Notes: generated from the letters alone by a model not told the origin. A DNA stretch of 42,376 nt from Candidatus Omnitrophota bacterium (GCA_903856085.1 CAIOAT010000003.1:128318-170693), one strand, 5' to 3'. Shown: positions 29,657 through 36,846, counted from the stretch's first letter. Translations and numbers: made by a program.

Positions 29657-30378
29657 GTGACTTGAATCCAAAGGATCGTCTGATTGTGGCGCTTGATGCG
29701 CCGACGCTCGAAGTGGCTGAGAAGTGGCTTTCTGAACTTAAAGGTGTTGTCCATTATTACAAAGTTGGGCTCGAGCTTTTTACCGCGCATGGCTGGAAGG
29801 CTGTGAATCTGGTGAGAAATTATGGTGGTCGTATTTTTCTGGACCTTAAGCTTCATGATATTCCGAATACCGTGAGCCGTACACTGGCTGCTGTTTGCGA
29901 GCATGAAGTAGATATGGTCAATGTCCACGCACTTGGCGGATTTGAGATGATGGCGATGGCCCGTGAGGCCGTAGAGAAATATTCTTCGGGGCATGTGATA
30001 AAACCACAGCTGATTGCTGTGACGGTGCTGACAAGCCATGATCAAAAGACGTTGTCCCGTGAACTCCGGGTCCGTGGAAGCGTGAAAGAAGAAGTTTTGC
30101 ACTTGGCGGGTCTGGCGAAAAAGGCGGGGCTTGACGGGATCGTTTGTTCTCCTGAAGAAACTGTTTGGGTCCGCAAAAAGTTTAAGCAGGATTTTTTGAT
30201 CGTGACCCCGGGCATTCGTCCTCTCGGAGCTGACAAGGGAGATCAGAAGCGCATTCATACGCCTGAAAAAGCCCTGAAGGCCGGTTCGGATTACATCGTG
30301 ATCGGTCGTCCGATCACACAAGCTCCCAATCCCAGGGAAACAGCGGTCAAGATCCTTGAGGCAATCGGTAACGCCTAG
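29653..30378 (+). CDS. pyrF: Orotidine-5'-phosphate decarboxylase
   Basis: PyrF decarboxylates OMP to UMP. The 241-residue TIM barrel has LIVALDAPTLEVAEKW (substrate Asp), the catalytic FLDLKLHDIPNTV (Asp-x-Lys-x-x-Asp), and a C-terminal IVIGRPITQAPNP phosphate site. VTPGIRPLGADKGDQKR is also typical. I chose GTG 29653, which overlaps the pyrD stop by four bases; a GTG at 29644 would add three residues. It ends the operon. carAB and pyrE, needed for the pathway, are not here. Confidence 0.95.
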   Translation: MSDLNPKDRLIVALDAPTLEVAEKWLSELKGVVHYYKVGLELFTAHGWKAVNLVRNYGGRIFLDLKLHDIPNTVSRTLAAVCEHEVDMVNVHALGGFEMMAMAREAVEKYSSGHVIKPQLIAVTVLTSHDQKTLSRELRVRGSVKEEVLHLAGLAKKAGLDGIVCSPEETVWVRKKFKQDFLIVTPGIRPLGADKGDQKRIHTPEKALKAGSDYIVIGRPITQAPNPRETAVKILEAIGNA

Positions 30379-30440
30379 GTCGAGTAATCCATAACTCGTT
30401 ATAAACAAACAAGTTGTAAGAATAGCTCTTGCGCTTTCTC

Positions 30441-30468
30441 TTGACAGTCCCACGGAAACTTTTATAAT
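30441..30468 (+). promoter_or_regulatory. Consensus promoter upstream of yicC
   Basis: TTGACA and TATAAT are separated by 16 bases. The transcript would start near 30475 and read through two palindromic repeats before the yicC ATG at 30594. Confidence 0.8.
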
Positions 30469-30481
30469 ACGCAATCCACTG

Positions 30482-30519
30482 TCCTGATTTTTAAAGACAA
30501 TTGGAAGTCAGGGCAACCC
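30482..30519. repeat. Dispersed CCTG...CAGGG palindromic repeat, copy 3
   Basis: TCCTGATTTTTAAAG at the left and GTCAGGGCAACCC at the right of an A/T-rich centre. It sits in the yicC leader, beside copy 4. Confidence 0.5.
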
Positions 30520-30525
30520 TAACGG

Positions 30526-30560
30526 CCTGCCATTTTTCGATAAAGAGTCAGGGTGACCCA
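30526..30560. repeat. Dispersed CCTG...CAGGG palindromic repeat, copy 4
   Basis: GCCTGCCATTTTTCG at the left and GTCAGGGTGACCC at the right. It follows copy 3 in the same orientation with a spacer of about 6 bases, forming a tandem pair. Confidence 0.45.
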
Positions 30561-30593
30561 AATGACCTATAACTTTCCTGAGATTCCATAATT

Positions 30594-31472
30594 ATGATTA
30601 GAAGTATGACCGCTTTTGCCCGCGTGTCGCTTGCGGCCGGAGGTAAGCACTGGGTTGTCGAGGTGAAGTCGCTGAATCAGCGGTATTTCGAGCTTTCCAT
30701 GAGACTTCCGCCTCTGATGTCTGCGTTCGAACCACAGGTGCGTCAACTTGTCCAGTCTGTGATGCGGCGAGGGAAGATCACTCTCAGTATTTCGGAAGAA
30801 GGCCGAGAGGGCGAGGCTCTTGCCTATGAATTGGATCAAAACCAGGTTCGCGCGTATCTCGCATCGGCTCAGAAGATCAAATCGAAGTTCAAGGTGGAAG
30901 GGAAACTTACGGTCGGAGAGATCCTGCGGCTTCCCGGCGTTGTGAAAGAAAAAGTTGCAGAAGACGCGCAGGCTTGGAATTGGGTGAAACTCAGCGGGCT
31001 TCTGAAGAAGGTCTTGGATAAAGCGGTTTGTCATAAGGAAGAAGAAGGCGAAAAGTTAGATGAGGATTTTCGCCAACGTCTGGATCATATCGCCAAGACG
31101 ACACATAAGATCGAGGCGTTGGTTCGGGGCAATCAAAAGATTTATTTCGAAAAATTAAAAAGTCGTCTCCAGGATCTTCTTGGGGACGAGAAGCTGGACA
31201 CGGATCGGCTTTATCGAGAAGTTGCTTTCTTGACCGAGCGTTCGGATATCATTGAAGAAACGGTCCGTATGAAAAGTCATTTGGAACTTTTCGCGAAGTG
31301 GCTTGGGCGGCAGGGCGAGATTGGTCGCGAGCTTGATTTCTTATGCCAGGAAATGAATCGTGAGGCGAATACGATGGCTTCCAAGGCTCAGCTTTTCGAA
31401 GTTTCTCAGGAGGCTATTGCGATTAAAAGCGAGATCGAAAAGATCCGTGAGCAGGTTCAGAATGTCGAATAA
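30594..31472 (+). CDS. yicC: YicC-family endoribonuclease
   Basis: YicC/YloC proteins are widely conserved endoribonucleases, in some cases linked to small-RNA decay. The 292-residue protein starts MIRSMTAFARVS and has the family segments VEVKSLNQRYFELSMRLP (about 22-39) and, at the C-terminus, ELDFLCQEMNREANTMASKA with EIEKIREQVQNVE. It has no recognisable catalytic motif other than conserved family blocks. It overlaps gmk by 11 bases, the common yicC-gmk-rpoZ-coaBC arrangement. The ATG has no strong Shine-Dalgarno. Confidence 0.9.
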   Translation: MIRSMTAFARVSLAAGGKHWVVEVKSLNQRYFELSMRLPPLMSAFEPQVRQLVQSVMRRGKITLSISEEGREGEALAYELDQNQVRAYLASAQKIKSKFKVEGKLTVGEILRLPGVVKEKVAEDAQAWNWVKLSGLLKKVLDKAVCHKEEEGEKLDEDFRQRLDHIAKTTHKIEALVRGNQKIYFEKLKSRLQDLLGDEKLDTDRLYREVAFLTERSDIIEETVRMKSHLELFAKWLGRQGEIGRELDFLCQEMNREANTMASKAQLFEVSQEAIAIKSEIEKIREQVQNVE

Positions 31473-32067
31473 AACGATCGGGTCGGGTCAGGGCATCTTG
31501 GTGGTCCTGTCCGCGCCCTCGGGATGCGGAAAAACAAGTATCGTCGAACGTCTTCTCAAGCGGCATCCGGATTGGGTGCGTTCGATCTCAGCGACCACGC
31601 GCAAGCCTCGGGTCGATGAAAAAGACGCGCAGGATTATTTTTTTTATTCCAAACTGGATTTTGAACAAAAAGTGCGTGACGGGAAGATGTTGGAGCATGC
31701 CGTGATCTACGGTAATCTTTATGGCACGCCGCGGGAATTTGCGGAAGAGCAAGTCGTTCAGGGCAAGACCGTGATCATGACGATCGATGTGCAGGGAACG
31801 AAGCAGATCATGGAGTCCTGGGGGAAGGAGCGACCGCTTCTCAGTATTTTTATTCTTCCCCCTTCGGTCAAGGTGTTACGGGAACGGCTCACGGGGCGAA
31901 ATACGGAGAGTCCTGAGGAGATCGAAAAGCGGATCGGAATCGCCCAGGATGAGATTAAGGCTGCGAAGCTTTATAACCATACGGTCATCAACCAGAACCT
32001 CGACCAGGCGGTTCTCGAGGTCGAGGAAATTATTTCGAATGTTTCACAACAAAGGAGAAAAAAATAG
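31462..32067 (+). CDS. gmk: Guanylate kinase
   Basis: Gmk phosphorylates GMP to GDP, linking the guaB3-guaA products to the nucleotide pool. The 201-residue protein has the P-loop SAPSGCGKTSI (about 18-28), a GMP-binding region (SATTRKPRVDEKDAQDYFF), and MTIDVQGTKQI. RLTGRNTESPEEIEKRI is the lid. The ATG lies inside the end of yicC; the longer in-frame version is a shadow. The 2-base gap to rpoZ points to one transcript. Confidence 0.95.
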   Translation: MSNKTIGSGQGILVVLSAPSGCGKTSIVERLLKRHPDWVRSISATTRKPRVDEKDAQDYFFYSKLDFEQKVRDGKMLEHAVIYGNLYGTPREFAEEQVVQGKTVIMTIDVQGTKQIMESWGKERPLLSIFILPPSVKVLRERLTGRNTESPEEIEKRIGIAQDEIKAAKLYNHTVINQNLDQAVLEVEEIISNVSQQRRKK

Positions 32068-32069
32068 CC

Positions 32070-32291
32070 ATGGCGTATATCCCGTTGGAAAAGATTTTAT
32101 CGGAAAAAAACAAGAGCCTCTACAAAAGTGTGCTGACTGCCGCGGCGCGGGCCAATGAACTCGCACAGGGTGCGCAGCCTCTCATCAAAACAGATTCCAA
32201 GAAAGTCGCGACCATCGCTCTGAACGAAATGGCCGCGAAGAAGGTCAGCTATGTTGAGACCAAAGCTAAAGGCAAAAAAACTCTCGGGTAG
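32070..32291 (+). CDS. rpoZ: RNA polymerase omega subunit
   Basis: The 73-residue protein fits omega in size and in its position after gmk. It begins MAYIPLEKIL and has the central AAARANELAQGAQPL segment, matching the AA-RA-xL-xxGA pattern of RpoZ, then VATIALNEMAAKKVSY. Omega helps the beta-prime subunit fold and dock. AAAGGAGAAAAAA precedes the ATG. The stop lies inside the proposed start of coaC (40-base overlap). Confidence 0.88.
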   Translation: MAYIPLEKILSEKNKSLYKSVLTAAARANELAQGAQPLIKTDSKKVATIALNEMAAKKVSYVETKAKGKKTLG

Positions 32292-32838
32292 GACGGTTCT
32301 TCACATCCTGACGGGTAGTATCGCCGCTTATAAAGCCCCGGAGCTTATCAAAAAAATGAAGGACGAGGGCGCGCGGGTGGTGTGTGTCATGACGAGTTGC
32401 GCCAAGGAGTTCGTGACGCCGACTGTGCTTCGTACCGTGAGCGGTGAGCGTGTTTATTCCGAGATGTTCCCGCAAGACGCCCCTTTTGGCGTTCTCCACA
32501 CTTCCTTGGCGGATCTTCCGGATCTGGTGCTTATTTCTCCCGCGACTGCGAATTTTATCGCGAAAATGGCGACCGGAATTTCGGATGATCTGGCCAGTTG
32601 CCTTGTGCTGGCGACGCGGAAACCCATTCTGGTCGCTCCGGCCATGAACGACAATATGTATATGCATCCGATGACCCAGAAAAATATCGCCCAGCTTAAG
32701 GCCCTGGGTTATCATTTCGTGGATCCGATCGAAGGGGATCTGGCTTGCGGACGCGTAGGTGTTGGCCATATCGCTTCCGAAGAATCGATCCTTGCTTCCG
32801 TGAAAAGTATTCTTTCCCAAAAAGCCAGTCGCAGGTAA
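32251..32838 (+). CDS. coaC: Phosphopantothenoylcysteine decarboxylase CoaC (split Dfp)
   Basis: CoaC decarboxylates 4'-phosphopantothenoylcysteine using FMN, a step in coenzyme A synthesis. The 195-residue protein is a flavoprotein: LTGSIAAYKAPELIK at the N-terminus, HTSLADLPD with the active His, ISPATANFIAKMATGISDD, APAMNDNMYMHP (about 131-142) and GDLACGRVGVGHI. No ATG lies before the fold, so the TTG at 32251, overlapping rpoZ by 40 bases, is the best start. The ligase half, usually fused as Dfp/CoaBC, is a separate gene 5 bases downstream. Confidence 0.9.
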   Translation: MLRPKLKAKKLSGRTVLHILTGSIAAYKAPELIKKMKDEGARVVCVMTSCAKEFVTPTVLRTVSGERVYSEMFPQDAPFGVLHTSLADLPDLVLISPATANFIAKMATGISDDLASCLVLATRKPILVAPAMNDNMYMHPMTQKNIAQLKALGYHFVDPIEGDLACGRVGVGHIASEESILASVKSILSQKASRR

Positions 32839-32843
32839 CTTAA

Positions 32844-33509
32844 GTGGCGCCACGCCTCAAAAAGATCCTCATTACCGCCGGGCCGACACGGGAGATGATC
32901 GATCCCGTGCGATTTCTCTCCAATCTTTCGACAGGAGAAATGGGCTATGCCCTCGCGAAAATGGCTGTCTCCAAAGGCTATCAGGTAACTCTTGTCAGCG
33001 GCCCGACGGACCTCCAGCCTCCCAAGAGTGTAAAGTTCTATCGCGTCATTTCGGCTATCCAAATGAAGAAAGTTTGTGCGAAGCTCTTCCCAAGGCACAA
33101 CGGGCTGATCATGACAGCGGCTGTTTGCGATTTTATGCCTGTCACAGCGGGTCGGCATAAAATTCCGAGCATGAAGGGGCTGACGCTTCGATTAAAACGG
33201 ACGCCGGACATTCTAGAGTCGCTTGCAAAACGAAAAGGGCGCAGGATCGTCATAGGCTTTTGCCTCGAGACTCAGGACCTGCTGCGTCGTGCTGCCGCTA
33301 AGCTAATAAGGAAGAAGATGGATGGTATTGTGGCAAATTTCTATGACCCCAACGGGCATATCCCGTTCGGGAGACGACGCGTGAACGCTCAGTTGATTGA
33401 TGCCGCCGGTAAAGTTCAAAGAATCGTGAATCGGTCCAAGGGGCAGGTTGCGAAAACTCTCTTGGAATGGATGGAGGGCTTGGGCAAGTCTTCCACCGAG
33501 AACGTCTAG
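32844..33509 (+). CDS. coaB: Phosphopantothenate-cysteine ligase CoaB (separate gene)
   Basis: CoaB joins 4'-phosphopantothenate and cysteine with a nucleotide triphosphate. The 221-residue protein carries ILITAGPTREMIDPVRFLSN (near 8-27), LSTGEMGYALAKMA, and a central AAVCDFMPVTAGRHKIP with the nucleotide/substrate lysine. These are the ligase half of the usual CoaBC fusion. GTG start, 5 bases after coaC. The separation into two genes is seen in several phyla and does not imply loss of function. Confidence 0.88.
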   Translation: MAPRLKKILITAGPTREMIDPVRFLSNLSTGEMGYALAKMAVSKGYQVTLVSGPTDLQPPKSVKFYRVISAIQMKKVCAKLFPRHNGLIMTAAVCDFMPVTAGRHKIPSMKGLTLRLKRTPDILESLAKRKGRRIVIGFCLETQDLLRRAAAKLIRKKMDGIVANFYDPNGHIPFGRRRVNAQLIDAAGKVQRIVNRSKGQVAKTLLEWMEGLGKSSTENV

Positions 33510-33516
33510 TATTGAC

Positions 33517-33592
33517 AGCAGGTATTTGAGACGCCCGTAGTGTGAAAATAAAAACTTGGACAAGATGGCACTTGCAGCAGGTTTTTGAGGCG
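33517..33592. repeat. Short direct repeat before the glycine-zipper lipoprotein
   Basis: AGCAGGTATTTGAGACG at 33517 recurs as AGCAGGTTTTTGAGGCG at 33576 (15 of 17 identical), spaced 59 bases apart, in the 193-base gap between coaB and the lipoprotein gene. Confidence 0.5.
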
Positions 33593-33702
33593 AGATCAGC
33601 AAGAGCTAAAAATCTATTTTGAAAATCGAAAAAGTGATTATAATAAACAAAATTTCAGAGTTGAATTTTTCGTTATAACGGAACTAAGTAAAGGAGAAAG
33701 CC

Positions 33703-34182
33703 ATGAAGTCCTTCGCCGGGAAACTAGCGGTTATTTTAATTCTGCCCCTTATGCTTAGCGGATGTGCGACAGACAGTGGTCTAAGTGAGCGTGAAACGGG
33801 CGGTTTGGCGGGCGCGGCACTTGGTGCGGGGGCGGGTGCTCTTGTCGGAGCTGCCACAGGTCACGCGGGTGTCGGTACGGCCATTGGAGCGGGCGCCGGT
33901 CTTTTGACGGGGGTTGTGGCAGGTGAGATGGCGCGGCGTCAGAAGGAGCAGACGAAAAAGGAGCTGCGACAGGAGATGATGCAACAACAGTATCAACCCC
34001 AGTATGCGCCCCAACCGGTCACGGCCCAAGGTTCCACGCCGATTCAGCAACAACCAGCCTATACACCGCCTGCGGTTAAGCAGGAGCTGAACACGAAATA
34101 TAATCCGAGGACGGGGCAGACCTTTCCTTCGAATTATACCTATGATCCGAGTACCGGCGAAGAGCTGAAGTTGCTCCAATAA
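33703..34182 (+). CDS. Glycine-zipper outer-membrane lipoprotein
   Basis: The 159-residue protein has a lipoprotein signal with an LSGC lipobox (Cys21). Two Gly/Ala-rich zipper segments follow (about 31-50, GGLAGAALGAGAGALVG, and 55-75), a pattern seen in SlyB/Pcp-like membrane-packing proteins. Residues about 75-115 are a Lys/Glu/Gln-rich helix then a Pro/Gln-rich stretch. The end (KYNPRTGQTFPSNYTYDPSTG) is conserved-looking. AAAGGAGA precedes the ATG. It is the likely origin of an envelope-stabilising lipoprotein, but no exact function can be given. Confidence 0.75.
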   Translation: MKSFAGKLAVILILPLMLSGCATDSGLSERETGGLAGAALGAGAGALVGAATGHAGVGTAIGAGAGLLTGVVAGEMARRQKEQTKKELRQEMMQQQYQPQYAPQPVTAQGSTPIQQQPAYTPPAVKQELNTKYNPRTGQTFPSNYTYDPSTGEELKLLQ

Positions 34183-34186
34183 TCCC

Positions 34187-35284
34187 ATGAAGACAAAAAA
34201 AATCAAGAGAATCGGGATTTTGACTGGGGGAGGAGATTGTCCTGGCCTCAATGCGGTCATCCGTGCGGTCACCAAATCGGCTATTGCAAATCATGGGTGG
34301 GAAGTATTTGGGATCGAGGATGGCTACGCGGGGCTGATCGAAAAACGCGGTCATGAATTGACCCAGGCTCAAGTGTCTGGGATTCTTACTCTCGGCGGGA
34401 CTATTCTCGGGACATCGAATCGTGCGGATCCGTTCAGGGTACCCGTGGTCAAGGGGAAGAAAGTTTTTTTCGAAGACCACTCTGACCAGACGATTGAACA
34501 TTTTCGGCACTGGGGTTTGGATGTTTTGGTGGCGGTCGGTGGGGATGGAACTCTTTCCATCGCCAATCATCTTTGTCGCAAGGGAATCTCGGTCGTCGGA
34601 ATTCCAAAGACCATCGATAATGACCTGAGGGGTACGGACTTCACTTTTGGTTTTCAAACGGCCGTTAGCATCTGCACGGAAGCGATCGATCGGCTCCATA
34701 CGACGGCCGCCGCGCATCACCGAGTCATGATCCTCGAGGTGATGGGGAGGAATGCCGGTTGGATCGCGCTTCATTCCGGTTCTGCGGGCGGCGCGGATAT
34801 CATTTTGATCCCGGAGGTGCCGTATTCCATGGATGCGATCTGCAAAGCTATCAAGAAACGGGCCCAGCATGGGAAAAAGTTCAGCTTGATCGTTGTGGCT
34901 GAAGGGGCTAGAGAAAAAGGCGGGAAGATTATTGAGAAAAAAAGTGATCCGAAGAATCCCTATCCCATCAAGCTCGGAGGCATCGGAAAATATCTTGAGG
35001 AGCGTCTCGAAAAATCCACGGGGCTTGAAACCCGTTCCGCGAGTCTGGGGCACATTCAGCGGGGAGGCTCTCCAGTGCCGGCGGATCGCAATTTGGGAAC
35101 GCTCTTTGGGACGCATGCGGTGGGGTTGATTCATCGGCGGAAGTGGGCCCAGATGGTTTGCGTGCAAGGAAACGTCATTCGATCCATCCCGATCGAGCAG
35201 GCGGTTAACAAGTTGAAGCTCGTGACCGCGGATAATCCGCTTGTTGTGGCTTGCGAGGCCGTCGGAATTAGCTTTGGGAAGTAA
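34187..35284 (+). CDS. 6-phosphofructokinase, ATP-type of the group III (Gly/Lys) subfamily
   Basis: This enzyme makes fructose 1,6-bisphosphate. The 365-residue protein has GILTGGGDCPGLNAVIRA (about 10-27), VGGDGTLS with Gly at 121, and PKTIDND with Lys at 141. In the PFK family a Gly at the first site favours ATP; the Lys marks the PPi/group III branch. Gly plus Lys is the ATP-dependent group III type. MGRNAGWIALHSG and LGHIQRGGSP are further signatures. It follows the lipoprotein by 4 bases. Enzymatic donor specificity is inferred from the two residues. Confidence 0.9.
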   Translation: MKTKKIKRIGILTGGGDCPGLNAVIRAVTKSAIANHGWEVFGIEDGYAGLIEKRGHELTQAQVSGILTLGGTILGTSNRADPFRVPVVKGKKVFFEDHSDQTIEHFRHWGLDVLVAVGGDGTLSIANHLCRKGISVVGIPKTIDNDLRGTDFTFGFQTAVSICTEAIDRLHTTAAAHHRVMILEVMGRNAGWIALHSGSAGGADIILIPEVPYSMDAICKAIKKRAQHGKKFSLIVVAEGAREKGGKIIEKKSDPKNPYPIKLGGIGKYLEERLEKSTGLETRSASLGHIQRGGSPVPADRNLGTLFGTHAVGLIHRRKWAQMVCVQGNVIRSIPIEQAVNKLKLVTADNPLVVACEAVGISFGK

Positions 35285-35308
35285 ATCCTCCTTTTGCTCA
35301 TCTTGGCG

Positions 35309-35349
35309 TTCCAATTCTAGCGGGATCATGTGGATGAATTGGGACAATC
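35309..35349. repeat. Dispersed CCAATT palindrome, copy 3
   Basis: TTCCAATTC pairs with GAATTGGGA in an imperfect hairpin, followed by CAATC. It resembles copies at 11660 and 23289 and lies between pfk and the tRNA-Cys fragment. Confidence 0.5.
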
Positions 35350-35380
35350 ATAGCTACCTTCAAGTTGTTATAGGAGTCAT

Positions 35381-35421
35381 GGCGCGGTAGCAAAGTGGTA
35401 ATGCATCGGTCTGCAAATCCG
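35381..35421 (+). pseudogene. 5' half of tRNA-Cys(GCA), interrupted after the anticodon arm
   Basis: The acceptor strand GGCGCGG, the D-arm GCAAAGTGGTAATGC and the anticodon loop CTGCAAA with GCA fit tRNA-Cys. After TCCGG the sequence diverges: no T-arm and no CCGCGCC acceptor strand follow within the window. This is what an integration junction in the anticodon arm would leave. An intact copy could exist at the far end of the element. Confidence 0.75.
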
Positions 35422-35486
35422 GCTGGACAATGTTACGTAACCCCTTGTAAACATTAGCAAATCGTTTTCCCCACTGAAGTTAGCGC

Positions 35487-35558
35487 TTTCATATCCGTTC
35501 TTATCCGTCCGCGTGAATCAATGTGATTTCATATCAGAGTAGGCACCATATGGGCACC
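35487..35558. other. Direct repeats near the tRNA-Cys junction, possible recombinase arm sites
   Basis: TTTCATATC occurs at 35487 and 35527, TATCCGT at 35492 and 35502, and GGCACC at 35542 and 35553. Such short repeats flank the core of tyrosine-recombinase attachment sites. No integrase gene is present in this window, only a 25-codon reading frame starting at 35550. Confidence 0.35.
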
Positions 35559-35613
35559 AAGCCGAAGTCGAATTATTCGCCTTGTGCAGCGGAGTTTATG
35601 AAGTGGGCCTCCA

Positions 35614-35778
35614 TTGATCGGAAGTAATTGGTTACTTATCTCGCATGAAATCCAGAAGGCAACATTCCAAACAGGCGAATACAAGGTGCCTCTTGAGATC
35701 CTCCCCGAAGAAATTCTCCCATGGGATGCGTGCGTATTGGCTGTAGAGGGGAAATTAAAGGGTTTACCGCACCAATAG
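35614..35778 (+). CDS. Possible 54-residue remnant ORF
   Basis: The reading frame uses a TTG start at 35614 and contains YKVPLEILPEEILPWDACV and VEGKLKGLPHQ, which reads like protein. There is no strong ribosome binding site. It could be a decayed gene of the integrated element. I recognise no family. The 577 bases from the tRNA fragment to the next gene otherwise hold repeats, this ORF, a promoter and a terminator. Confidence 0.25.
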   Translation: MIGSNWLLISHEIQKATFQTGEYKVPLEILPEEILPWDACVLAVEGKLKGLPHQ

Positions 35779-35894
35779 AGGCGGCGGTGTTTTATGGAAA
35801 ATCCAGAAATCTGTGCTATACTTCTTCTAGGCGATGAGGTCAGGGGCCTAAAGCAGTAGGGGGTAATGCCCGGTATTTTAGGTGGATGAACTCA

Positions 35895-35923
35895 TTGACA
35901 GAAACACGGAGAGTTGGTAATTT
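35895..35923 (+). promoter_or_regulatory. Promoter upstream of the NYN gene
   Basis: TTGACA and TAATTT are separated by 17 bases. The transcript would begin near 35930 and meet the terminator at 35938 at once. Confidence 0.5.
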
Positions 35924-35937
35924 ATGCTATATTTACT

Positions 35938-35981
35938 CCCCGCTTGATCAGCCGCAAGGCCTCGGGCGGGGTTATTTTTTT
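35938..35981 (+). terminator. Terminator hairpin between the promoter and the NYN gene
   Basis: CCCCGC pairs with GCGGGG, with an inner GCC-GCAA-GGC tetraloop hairpin, followed by TTATTTTTTT. It ends 18 bases before the NYN start, the same layout as the pyr attenuator, so it may attenuate the gene or end an upstream transcript. Confidence 0.8.
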
Positions 35982-35998
35982 ACAGCCGGATGTTCTTC

Positions 35999-36637
35999 AT
36001 GACAGAACCCTCAAAAAAAAGAGTTATTGCTTTCGTTGACGGGCAGAATCTATTCTATGCCGTCAAGAAAGCGTTCGGTTATCCCTTTCCAAATTATGAT
36101 CCCTCAGCTCTTGCTCGCCGGGTCTGTGAACTCAATAGATGGAATTTAGAAAGCGTTTGCTTCTATACGGGCGTTCCTGATGCTCAGGACAAGCCTTCTT
36201 GGAATCAGTTTTGGAATAAGAAACTTGCTGTTATGGGTACACGTGGTGTGAAGGTTTTTCGTCGTCCCCTGCGTTATCGCAATCAAACGATCATCCTTCC
36301 GGACGGCCGTTCATCGACGACCTTAGTGGGACAAGAAAAGGGAGTAGATATCCGAATTGCTTTAGATATGGTCCGAATGGCACATCAAAAAGTTTATGAT
36401 GTCGCGCTTTTATTCAGCCAGGACCAAGACTTAACTGAAGCTGTGGATGAAGTGAAAGTGATTGCGCAAGAACAAAAGCGATGGATGAAGGTTGCTTCAG
36501 CTTTTCCCGTCAGTCCCACATATAGCAATCGAAGAGGTATCGACAAGACCGATTGGGTTCCTGTCGATCGTGCGACATACGATGCCTGTATTGATCCCAA
36601 TGAGTACCGGACAGGCAAGATTCAAAAAAAACAGTAG
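35999..36637 (+). CDS. NYN-domain ribonuclease (LabA/DUF88-like)
   Basis: NYN domains are PIN-like, metal-dependent RNA nucleases. The 212-residue protein has the N-terminal IAFVDGQNLFYAVKKAFG with the Asp-Gly-Gln-Asn core (D14, N17), a central EKGVDIRIALDMV with the second acid (Asp near 118), and LLFSQDQDLTEAVDEV with the third acidic pair, as in LabA-like proteins. I chose ATG 35999, since the upstream ATG at 35990 has no ribosome binding site. It is the first gene after the tRNA-Cys junction, and NYN proteins are common in defence islands, but a defence role here is only suggested by place. Confidence 0.82.
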   Translation: MTEPSKKRVIAFVDGQNLFYAVKKAFGYPFPNYDPSALARRVCELNRWNLESVCFYTGVPDAQDKPSWNQFWNKKLAVMGTRGVKVFRRPLRYRNQTIILPDGRSSTTLVGQEKGVDIRIALDMVRMAHQKVYDVALLFSQDQDLTEAVDEVKVIAQEQKRWMKVASAFPVSPTYSNRRGIDKTDWVPVDRATYDACIDPNEYRTGKIQKKQ

Positions 36638-36696
36638 TCAGACCTTCGCGTTCCAACTCCCCGATTTGCATAGCCAAATTCTAAACAAAGCCTTAA

Positions 36697-36846
36697 ATCC
36701 CTCTAAGCGCAACACCCGGTGGGAGTGCGAGCTGCCGGATTGTCTATCAAAGGACCGTGGATGTCGTCAAATATGCAGAAGACGCCATTCTAATAGAACA
36801 GTACCGGGTTTGCGGGGGATGCTTTGAACGGATCATCTCGGAATAA
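36697..36846 (+). pseudogene. Decayed zinc-ribbon-like frame without a start
   Basis: This 49-codon frame reads ASCRIVYQRTVDVVKYAED and then RVCGGCFERIISE, with a CxxC at the end, but follows a stop and has no start codon. Its front end in another frame shows WECELPDC, so a frameshift could join a C-x5-C and a CxxC into a small zinc finger. The rest of the 414-base gap 36638-37051 holds a promoter and operator. Confidence 0.35.

Noticed and set aside
34076-35347. 423-residue antisense frame across pfk and the end of the lipoprotein gene
   Set aside because: It covers two clear genes on the other strand and looks like a codon-bias shadow; its protein has no recognisable motifs.
35381-36000. 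Group I intron in tRNA-Cys
   Set aside because: Insertion is in the anticodon arm, which invites this idea, but no 3' tRNA half (CCGCGCC) and no P7/P3 core signature could be found in the following 600 bases.
36492-36827. 111-residue frame overlapping the end of the NYN gene
   Set aside because: It starts inside the NYN frame; only the later WECELPDC part looks protein-like and was listed as part of a decayed frame.
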